Below, piece after piece: positions 55,395-62,213 of a DNA stretch of 64,000 bases. The notes beneath the pieces were generated by a model. It worked only from the letters and a program-made list of their open reading frames with translations, was not told the DNA's origin and made no database searches. Made by a program: the position numbers and the translations under genes. The stretch's first letter is position 1. Every line of letters starts with the position of its first letter. The DNA is from Bradyrhizobium barranii subsp. apii (lineage in GTDB: Bacteria > Pseudomonadota > Alphaproteobacteria > Rhizobiales > Xanthobacteraceae): contig NZ_CP096255.1 in the NCBI RefSeq assembly GCF_011516635.5, positions 8,815,501-8,879,500 on the forward strand, written 5' to 3'.

Positions 55395-56230
55395 AACAGT
55401 TCTGGAAATCGATGCTGAAGAGCCCGAGCGGCGTCGTCGGGCTCGTCATCCTTGTCCTTGCGATCTCGATCGCGGTGTTCGGGCCGATGCTGTTCCCGAA
55501 TTCACCCTGGCGGATGGTGCAGCGGCCGTTCCTGCCGCCCTTCACGCTCTCGACCGTGCCGCTCGGCACCGACGCGCTCGGCCGCGACGTGTTCGCCGGC
55601 ATGATCTTTGGCGCTCGCGTCTCGCTGCTGGTCGGCCTCGTCTCCACGCTGGTCGCGCTGGTCGTCGGCGTTCCCATCGGCGCCATGGCCGGCTATTTCG
55701 GCGGCAAGGTCGACGACGCCCTGATGCGCTTCACCGAGTTCTTCCAGACCATTCCGAGCTTCGCGCTCGCGATCGTGCTGGTCGCGATCCTCCAGCCCTC
55801 GATCTACTCGATCGTGGCCTCGATCGCGGTGGTGAGCTGGCCGCCGGTCGCCCGCCTCGTGCGCGGCGAGGTGCTGTCGCTGCGCACGCGCGAATATGTC
55901 CAGGCCGCCGTCGTGACCGGCCAGAGCAACACCTGGATCATCCTGCGCGAGATCCTGCCCAACGCGCTGTCGCCGGTGATCGTGCTGGCCTCGCTGATGG
56001 TGGCGACCGCGATCCTGCTGGAATCCTCGCTGGCGTTCCTTGGGCTCGGCGATCCCAATCTGATCTCCTGGGGCTACATGGTCGGCGCCGGCCGCACCGT
56101 GATCCGCCAGGCCTGGTGGATCACCGTGTTTCCCGGCGTCGCCATCCTGATCTCGGTGCTGGGCCTCAATTTGATCGGCGAAGGCCTCAACGACGCGCTC
56201 AATCCGCGCCTGTCTCGGGAGGGCCGCTGA
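55391..56230 (+). CDS. Peptide ABC transporter permease, DppC type
   Basis: Permease of 279 residues, intact. LGTDALGRDVFAGMIFGAR and the EAA loop QAAVVTGQSNTWIILREIL are present. I set the start at the ATG overlapping the DppB stop, since earlier in-frame sequence is only the shadow of DppB. Its stop shares one base with the next start (TGATG at 56228-56232). Confidence 0.94.
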   Translation: MKQFWKSMLKSPSGVVGLVILVLAISIAVFGPMLFPNSPWRMVQRPFLPPFTLSTVPLGTDALGRDVFAGMIFGARVSLLVGLVSTLVALVVGVPIGAMAGYFGGKVDDALMRFTEFFQTIPSFALAIVLVAILQPSIYSIVASIAVVSWPPVARLVRGEVLSLRTREYVQAAVVTGQSNTWIILREILPNALSPVIVLASLMVATAILLESSLAFLGLGDPNLISWGYMVGAGRTVIRQAWWITVFPGVAILISVLGLNLIGEGLNDALNPRLSREGR

Positions 56231-57771
56231 TGATGACCGCCCCGCCCGCCGTCTCGATCAAGAATCTGCGGATTGCGCTGCCCAAGGGCGCCGAGCGTCC
56301 GTTCGCGGTCGACGGCGTCTCGCTGGATTTACGGCCCGGCAAGATCGTCTGCGTCGTCGGCGAATCCGGCTCCGGCAAGTCGATGTGCGCGCATGCGCTG
56401 ATGGGCCTGTTGCCTGATACGGTCACCGTCACCACCGGCGAGATCCAGTTCGAAGGCCGCGACCTGCTCAAGCTCGACGACGACGGCTGGCGCGATTTGC
56501 GCGGCCGCCGGCTCGCGATGATTTTTCAGGAACCGATGACCGCGCTCAATCCGTTGATGCGGATCGGCGACCAGATGGCGGAGATGTTCGAGGCCCACGG
56601 CCTGCTGACGCCGAAGGAGCGGCGCGCCAAGGCGCTGTCGCTGGCGCGCGAGGTCGGCCTGCCCGACCCCGAGCGCATTGTCCGCGCCTATCCGCACCAG
56701 CTCTCCGGCGGCCAGCGCCAGCGCGCCATGATCGCGATGGCGCTCGCGCTCGAGCCTGCGGTGCTGGTCGCGGACGAGCCCACCACCGCGCTCGACGTCA
56801 CCACGCAGGCGCAGATCCTGAAACTGATCCGCAACCTCCAGCGCAACCGCAACATGGCGGTGATGTTCATCACCCATGATTTCGGCGTGGTCGCCGACAT
56901 CGCCGACCAGGTCGTGGTGCTCAGGCACGGCAAGGTCGTCGAGGAAGGCCCCGCCGCGACCATCTTCAACAATCCGCAGCACGACTACACCAAGGCGTTG
57001 CTCGCCGCCGTGCCGTCGATGGACCCGCCGGCGCGTGAGCCGCTCGACGACCAGGCCAGAGCCGTCGAGGTGATCGGGCTGGACAAGACCTACGTCACAT
57101 CAGGCGGCTGGTTTCGCGACGACCGCCGTGTCGATGCCGCGCGCGAAGTCAACTTCAATATCCTGAAGGGCGAGACGCTCGGCCTCGTCGGCGAGACCGA
57201 TCTCACGCAGCTTTCGGGCAAGGCGCTCCGCGCCGAGCGCCATCGCATCCAGATGATCTTTCAGGATCCGTTTGCCTCGCTCAATCCGCGCCGCAAGGTC
57301 GGGCACATCATCGCCGACGGTCCGATCGCAGCCGGCATCGATCCGAAAGTGGCGTTCGACCGCGCCCGCGATCTCCTCAAGATGGTCGGACTGGACGCCG
57401 GCGCGCTCGACCGCTACCCGCATGAATTCTCCGGCGGCCAGCGTCAGCGCATCGGCATCGCGCGCGCGCTCGCGCTCGAGCCGGACATCATCGTCGCCGA
57501 CGAAGCCGTCTCCGCGCTCGACGTTTCCGTGCAAGCGCAGGTGCTGCGACTGCTCGAGGACCTCAAGGCGCGCCTTGGCCTCTCGATGCTGTTCATCACC
57601 CACGATCTGCGCGTCGCAGCGCAAATCTGCGACCGCATCGCGGTGATGCAGCGCGGCGCCATCGTCGAGTTGAAGCCGACCGCGCAACTGTTCGCCGCGC
57701 CGGAGCACGCCTATACGCGCGAGCTGCTGGCGGCCGTGCCGGGCCGGAAGGAGCGCGCGCCGGCGGCGTGA
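56230..57771 (+). CDS. Fused DppD-DppF ABC ATPase with P-loop missing in the second domain
   Basis: Protein of 513 residues with two nucleotide-binding domains. Domain 1 (about 1-265) is complete: VVGESGSGKSM, LSGGQRQRAM, VLVADEPTTALD. Domain 2 (about 285-505) keeps FSGGQRQRIGIARAL and IIVADEAVSALD, but its N-terminal part reads GLVGETDLTQLSGKAL: the segment from SGSGKST through about 27 residues, usual between GLVGE and TDLT, is absent in frame at about 57195. Domain 2 therefore cannot bind ATP in the usual way. Together with the broken SBP gene this points to a decaying importer. Confidence 0.9.
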   Translation: MMTAPPAVSIKNLRIALPKGAERPFAVDGVSLDLRPGKIVCVVGESGSGKSMCAHALMGLLPDTVTVTTGEIQFEGRDLLKLDDDGWRDLRGRRLAMIFQEPMTALNPLMRIGDQMAEMFEAHGLLTPKERRAKALSLAREVGLPDPERIVRAYPHQLSGGQRQRAMIAMALALEPAVLVADEPTTALDVTTQAQILKLIRNLQRNRNMAVMFITHDFGVVADIADQVVVLRHGKVVEEGPAATIFNNPQHDYTKALLAAVPSMDPPAREPLDDQARAVEVIGLDKTYVTSGGWFRDDRRVDAAREVNFNILKGETLGLVGETDLTQLSGKALRAERHRIQMIFQDPFASLNPRRKVGHIIADGPIAAGIDPKVAFDRARDLLKMVGLDAGALDRYPHEFSGGQRQRIGIARALALEPDIIVADEAVSALDVSVQAQVLRLLEDLKARLGLSMLFITHDLRVAAQICDRIAVMQRGAIVELKPTAQLFAAPEHAYTRELLAAVPGRKERAPAA

Positions 57772-57789
57772 GGCGGCCGATCGCGGTTG

Positions 57790-58062
57790 CTACTTGGCCG
57801 GAGGGTTGGTGTTCTTCCAGGTCGGGACTGAGTTGGTCACGCCGACCGATGGTTGATTGGACGTTCCGATCGACGGCGCAGTGACGGTCCCGACGGTCTG
57901 TCCGGAGCTTCCATAAGTTGTGCCTTGCGTTGCTGGCGCTCCGGAAAGACCGCCCGTGTTGCCTTGGGTGCCCGCCGCAGACGTCTGCGCGCCTGCAGCG
58001 AATGGCGATGCCGCAAATCCGACGGCGATAAGTACCGCAATCGAGCGTCTCGTTCTTGTCAT
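57790..58062 (-). CDS. Small secreted protein, YGSSGQTVGT repeat-family copy 1
   Basis: Protein of 90 residues from the ATG at 58062 (AAAGGATTAGCC upstream). Signal peptide of about 25 residues ending near AGAQ, then a low-complexity Gly/Thr/Ser-rich mature part with TYGSSGQTVGTVTAPSIG and PSVGVTNSVPTW. No cysteines or catalytic motif. A paralogue lies at 59901-60188 on the same strand. Function unknown; I recall similar short exported proteins in Bradyrhizobium. Confidence 0.8.
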   Translation of the reverse strand: MTRTRRSIAVLIAVGFAASPFAAGAQTSAAGTQGNTGGLSGAPATQGTTYGSSGQTVGTVTAPSIGTSNQPSVGVTNSVPTWKNTNPPAK

Positions 58063-58479
58063 GGCTAATCCTTTCGGGCGCGGTGTCTCAGTCGCGTCGG
58101 CCGTTCGCTCGTCGAACCAGTCGTGCACTGAGCAATCTTACAACTCCACGCGCGTAAAAATGTGCCGCAATACGATCACACTGCAGGGCCTGACGCTCCA
58201 TCACGATGGCGCGACGAGCAGCTCCAGCCGAACAGGGGCGCACTCCCAGCCCCTTGGCTCGCCGCTGCGCCGCCGTGCCGGGACACAAGCAGCGCGCGCC
58301 GGCAACGTCAGGCCAGCTCATGGCTAAGGTATTCCGCTCCTCTTCACGCAACGGAACACTCACGGGCTTTTTATCCCTCGTGACCGCCCGCACAGATGCG
58401 AAACAGAGGCCGGCACCCCAGATTCGCATGGAATGATCTCCATCATCTGATGATGGATTCCCGATCCATTGGAGCCGAT
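58063..58479. other. Intergenic region without recognised gene
   Basis: Upstream of both the small secreted protein (-) and the small protein at 58480 (+). Short open frames exist but have no RBS or family pattern. GGAGCCGAT directly before 58480 is the RBS of the next gene. Confidence 0.5.
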
Positions 58480-58653
58480 ATGGGCCAGGTTATTCAGTTT
58501 ATCTCGAAATCCGAGCGCGAGCGCGTTCGCCTCATTCAGGAGGCACGCGCGATCTACGACAGCATTTTTCCGCCGGCTGATCCGAGCGGCGAGCCGCAGG
58601 GCAAGACGACGATCGGCCGCGCGGCCAACGGCGACGCAGGAAATCTGGCGTGA
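58480..58653 (+). CDS. Small conserved hypothetical protein
   Basis: Basic N-terminal half MGQVIQFISKSERERVRLIQ followed by EARAIYDSIFPPADP; 57 residues. The ATG at 58480 follows GGAG with five-base spacing. I recall similar short proteins repeatedly in Bradyrhizobium genomes. No signal peptide and no known function. Its stop overlaps the GTG start of the next gene. Confidence 0.7.
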   Translation: MGQVIQFISKSERERVRLIQEARAIYDSIFPPADPSGEPQGKTTIGRAANGDAGNLA

Positions 58654-58907
58654 TCAAGATCATCGCGGTGCTCTGCAGCCTCTCCTCTCCGGCGAATTGT
58701 CACGAGCAGATCGTCACCACGTCGGACCTCGCCAACGTCTCGATGCAGTCCTGCCTGATGGGCGCGCCGCAGCTCGCCGAATGGATGAACCAGCATCCGG
58801 CCGAACGCCTGGCTGGATGGCGCTGCGTGTTCGGTCAACAGACCGGCAGGGGCGCCTGTGGCCACAGGCCGTCTGGTCGAGGACGGCGCCATCCAGTTGA
58901 ACCGTGA
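58650..58907 (+). CDS. Small conserved hypothetical protein with four cysteines
   Basis: Protein of 85 residues with a GTG start in a GTGA overlap with the previous stop. MIKIIAVLCSLSSPANCHEQ is too polar for a classical signal peptide; SCLMGAPQLAEWMNQHPAER and GWRCVFG follow. The pairing with the gene before it seems fixed. The last 18 residues (GHRPSGRGRRHPVEP) look less conserved and could result from a late frameshift. Function unknown. Confidence 0.65.
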   Translation: MIKIIAVLCSLSSPANCHEQIVTTSDLANVSMQSCLMGAPQLAEWMNQHPAERLAGWRCVFGQQTGRGACGHRPSGRGRRHPVEP

Positions 58908-58963
58908 CGAGCATGCATCGCCAGGCTAGAATGGCGACGCTGCTTGGCAGAGGGGGACGCCGG

Positions 58964-59870
58964 ATGGAGGTCGCCAGCCTCGTTCTTCCCGTGTTCGCAA
59001 TCATCGTCACCGGCTGGCTTGCCGGCGAACTCGGTTATCTCTCCCGCTCGCTTGCGGACGCGCTGGTGCATTTTGCCTACAACGTGGCGATGCCGGCGCT
59101 GCTGATCGTCACGATCGCCCAGGAGCCGGCGCGCAACCTGCTGGAATGGCGCTTCCTGCTCGCGTTCGGCGGCGGCTCCCTCCTCTGCTTCGCGCTGGTC
59201 TTCCTGGCGGTCCGTGCGGACGGCAAGCACGACCTCGCCAGCAGCACGATCCATGGCATGGCGGCGGCCATGACCAATACCGGCTTCGTGGCGCTCCCGA
59301 TCCTGCACGCGATCTACGGCCAGCCCGCCGTCTTGCCCGCCGCGGTGGCGACGGTGTTCGTCGCCGGCGTGATGTTTCCGCTCACGGTCATCCTGCTGGA
59401 AAGGGACGTGCGCAGCCCTGCGCATTCCGCCGGGCTGGTGAAGCAGATCCTGCTCAATCCGATGGTGCTGTCGACGCTGATCGGTCTCGTCTGGGCGATC
59501 ACGGGCTTGCCGATTCCGGCGCCCGTCGCGGCCTATCTGAACATCATTGCCGCCGCGCTCACGCCCTGCGCACTGTTTGCCATCGGGCTTGGCCTGTCGG
59601 TCGACGGCCTGCGATCCAACCTGAAAGCATCGTTCGCGCTCGCGACCGTGAAGCTGGTGGTGATGCCGCTGATCGTCTACGGACTTTGCGTGGTCACTGG
59701 CCTCAACCCGCTCTACACGGTCGCCGCCGTCATATGCGCGGCCGTGCCGACGGCGAAGACCGTCTATGTGCTGGCACACGAGCACAAGGTCGGTCACCAC
59801 GATGCTGTCGGTCGCGACATTGCTGGTCGCGCTCTACCTGCTCTCCGGCCTCGCGCCCGGGACGCGTTGA
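58964..59870 (+). pseudogene. AEC-family (auxin efflux carrier-like) transporter with damaged 3' end
   Basis: Starts at the ATG at 58964 (GAGGGGGACGCCGG upstream). About 275 residues of a normal AEC transporter follow (LPVFAIIVTGWLAGELGYLS, NVAMPALLI, ALTPCALFAIGLGLSVDGL, CAAVPTAKTVYVLAHEHKVG). The usual ending TTMLSVATLLVALYLLSGL is present but in a different frame from about 59795, ending at the TGA at 59868-59870. At the junction AAGGTCGGTCACC the usual 8-10 residues seem missing, consistent with a 3n+2 base deletion. Read straight, the frame runs on to 60154 with an Arg/Ser-rich tail. Confidence 0.82.
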
Positions 59871-59900
59871 CGGTCACCGGCGCGCCTGGCGAGGTGTTCT

Positions 59901-60188
59901 CTATCTCGTGGTGTTGCTCCAGGTCGGCACCGAATTGGTCACGCCGACCGACGGCCAATTGTACGATCCGATCGAGGGCGCCGTGGCCGTCCCGACCGTC
60001 TGTCCAGACGACCCGTAGGAGGTCCTGGGCTGCGCGACCGGCAATGCGGCGGCGCCGTAGGTCGGGGCCACCACGCCCGTGCTGTAGTGATGCCGGCTCG
60101 GCCGGGCCTTCTTCGCTTCGGCTGCGAAGGGCGCGGCAAGCAGTCCGACAGTGATGAGTGCGGCAATGGCGGGTTTGATGCGTGTCAT
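59901..60188 (-). CDS. Small secreted protein, YGSSGQTVGT repeat-family copy 2
   Basis: Protein of 95 residues from the ATG at 60188 (AAGGGAACCGCC upstream), with signal peptide ending near AEA. The mature part starts basic (KKARPSRHHYS) and ends with TSYGSSGQTVGTATAPSIG and PSVGVTNSVPTW, almost the same as in the protein at 57790-58062. It is convergent with the damaged AEC gene. Function unknown. Confidence 0.8.
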   Translation of the reverse strand: MTRIKPAIAALITVGLLAAPFAAEAKKARPSRHHYSTGVVAPTYGAAALPVAQPRTSYGSSGQTVGTATAPSIGSYNWPSVGVTNSVPTWSNTTR

Positions 60189-60314
60189 GGCGGTTCCCTT
60201 CATTGGCCGCGAGCCCAGTGTGCGATGTGTTCATTCAACGCAAGATTTCCATAGGCATCCGTTCATAACTTCGTGCACGCCCGAATGTGCCTGACCCGGA
60301 CACCGCTGCCGTGG

Positions 60315-60656
60315 TCATCGTCGCTTCGGACGACATGCCTTGCGGCCATGTCGCTCCTTAACTGTCGCGACAGAGTGCATCAGCGCCTTGAAGGCGGCGA
60401 TCGCCGGATCGTCAGCGAGCGTGTGGTCGGGCCGCGACTCCAGATGCTCGACGACGGCCAGCAGCGCGTCCGCGATCTGTCCGATCTGCTTGCCGTAACC
60501 GGCCACATCCGACAGCACGTCCTTCTCGACATCTGGCGCCGAGGATTGCCCCACCGTGATGTTGACGAGACCGAACTGGCCGCCGGTGGGACTGAAGAAC
60601 GACGGATAAATGGACTGGACGACATCCCCCGACAGGGGCAGCTTGAACACAGGCAT
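60315..60656 (-). CDS. Conserved hypothetical protein
   Basis: Protein of 113 residues, MPVFKLPLSGDVVQSIYPSF at the N-terminus, then GGQFGLVNITVGQSS and two helices (YGKQIGQIADALLAVVEHL, AAFKALMHSVATVKER) with a basic tail. I recall similar Bradyrhizobium proteins without function. Divergent from the HTH gene at 60777. Confidence 0.72.
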   Translation of the reverse strand: MPVFKLPLSGDVVQSIYPSFFSPTGGQFGLVNITVGQSSAPDVEKDVLSDVAGYGKQIGQIADALLAVVEHLESRPDHTLADDPAIAAFKALMHSVATVKERHGRKACRPKRR

Positions 60657-60776
60657 GCGATTTCGCCTCGCTGATGCTCGACCGGCATGGACACACTATC
60701 ACGACCACCCGCCTTCGGATGGACCCGAATCAGCGCTAGTGCATCGCCTTCAGTGACTTCCCTGGACGCAAACAGC

Positions 60777-61097
60777 ATGACCGGCGCCGAACTGAAGCAG
60801 CTCCGCAACGACCTTTCCGATGCCCTCGAGCGCAAGCTCACCGCGGCCGACATGGCCAAGCTTTGCGGACTGCCGGAGAAGGGCGGCGCCGACACCATCC
60901 GGCGCTGGGAGGTCAGCGGGCCGACGCCGTCCGCGACCAAGGTGCTGCGCGTGCTCGCGATGGCGAGCGAGCGCTATCCGATCATGGAGAAGTTCGACGT
61001 CTTCGATCGCCACGACGTACGCGAGGAAGACCGGCCCGCAAGGCGCGCGGCCTTCCGCGAGCAGATGCGCGATGAGGTGCGACGGCGGCTTGGTTAA
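60777..61097 (+). CDS. Small helix-turn-helix protein
   Basis: Protein of 106 residues with a Cro/XRE-like or MerR-independent HTH suggested by LTAADMAKLCGLPEKGGADT, followed by IRRWEVSGPTPSATKVLRVL, the pattern of MqsA/YiaG-like HTH domains. The C-terminal part is basic and charged. The ATG at 60777 was chosen as the domain start; no strong SD precedes it. Target genes unknown. Confidence 0.72.
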   Translation: MTGAELKQLRNDLSDALERKLTAADMAKLCGLPEKGGADTIRRWEVSGPTPSATKVLRVLAMASERYPIMEKFDVFDRHDVREEDRPARRAAFREQMRDEVRRRLG

Positions 61098-61321
61098 CGA
61101 GAGACGCGCGCAAGTTACCCGAGACTTGCGACGTTAAGCCTTCCTTCACCACTTCTTAAGCCGCCATTAAGCACGAAAATCATTTACAGCCCAATAAGTT
61201 AGGTTGGCTGTCGCTGTGCCACGGATGTGACAGCATTTTCGTCAAAAGCGAGCTATCTGCAAAGCCAACGACGGCGCGGACAGCGCGTCTGCCGGGGACC
61301 AAAGTGCTGGAGTTCAAGACG

Positions 61322-62047
61322 ATGAAGAAGATTTTGTTTGCGACCGTTGGGCTGCTCGTGGTGGGCGCTGCCGCGCCGGCCGTCGGCGCCGATCTCGGCA
61401 ACCGCAACTATTACAAGGCGCCTGCGCCGGCCTATGCCGCGCCGATCTACAACTGGACGGGCTTCTATGTCGGCGGCCATGTCGGCGGCGCGTTCTCCAG
61501 CGACAACAATTTCAACGGCCTCTCCACCGGCAACAACGGCAACGGCCGTTTCCTCGGCGGCGTGCAGGTCGGTACTGACTGGCAGTTCAACCCGAACTTC
61601 TTGGTCGGCGTCGAAGGCCAGTATTCCTGGCTCTCCGGCAGCGTCGGCGCGGCGTTCCCGGGCGGCGTCGCCTACAGCAACGACCAGCGAGGCCTCGGCT
61701 CGATCACCGGCCGCGTCGGCTACACCTGGGGTCCCGGCCTGCTCTACGTGAAGGGCGGCTACGCCTATTCGGACAACAACGAGAAGGTGACGATTGGCGG
61801 CGTGCCGACCGGCTTCATCATCGATGGCGATCACCGCAACGGCTACACCGTCGGCGCCGGCCTCGAATACATGTTCGCCCCGAACTGGTCGGCCAAGGCC
61901 GAGTACCAGTACTACAATTTCGGCGACGCCCACTTCACCGCGGGCCCGCTGGTGGGCACCGGCAACTTCACGACCGACGACCACACCTTCAAGGCGGGCG
62001 TCAACTACCGCTTCAACTGGGCCAACTCGGCGGTCGCGCGCTACTGA
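61322..62047 (+). CDS. Outer-membrane beta-barrel protein, Omp25/RopB type
   Basis: Protein of 241 residues with signal peptide MKKILFATVGLLVVGAAAPA cut near VGA-DLG. NWTGFYVGGHVGGAFSSDN at the start of the barrel, alternating strands (GSITGRVGYTWGPGLLYVKG) and the C-terminal FKAGVNYRFNW are characteristic of this rhizobial porin-like family. GGAG nine bases before the ATG at 61322. A strong intrinsic terminator follows, so it is a single-gene unit, probably highly expressed. Confidence 0.93.
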   Translation: MKKILFATVGLLVVGAAAPAVGADLGNRNYYKAPAPAYAAPIYNWTGFYVGGHVGGAFSSDNNFNGLSTGNNGNGRFLGGVQVGTDWQFNPNFLVGVEGQYSWLSGSVGAAFPGGVAYSNDQRGLGSITGRVGYTWGPGLLYVKGGYAYSDNNEKVTIGGVPTGFIIDGDHRNGYTVGAGLEYMFAPNWSAKAEYQYYNFGDAHFTAGPLVGTGNFTTDDHTFKAGVNYRFNWANSAVARY

Positions 62048-62074
62048 TCGCGCCTCAAAAATCTCCTCGCCAAC

Positions 62075-62109
62075 AAGGGCCGGCAAATCTGCCGGCCCTT
62101 TCTTTTTTC
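62075..62109 (+). terminator. Intrinsic terminator of the omp gene
   Basis: Perfect stem AAGGGCCGGCA / TGCCGGCCCTT around loop AATC, followed directly by TCTTTTTTC. This is the best rho-independent terminator in the window. Confidence 0.93.
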
Positions 62110-62213
62110 GCTGTGCGGAACGAACGCAACCGATTGTGCAACTTGCGATTTTTTAACCCGACCCAGGGATACTCCGCGGCGAAAATATAAAGATCACGCG
62201 TGGGGGAATTTCG

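Noticed and set aside
60273..60674. Plus-strand frame opposite the hypothetical gene at 60315
   Set aside because: Less protein-like composition; the minus-strand product has a plausible hydrophobic/helical pattern and resembles proteins I recall.
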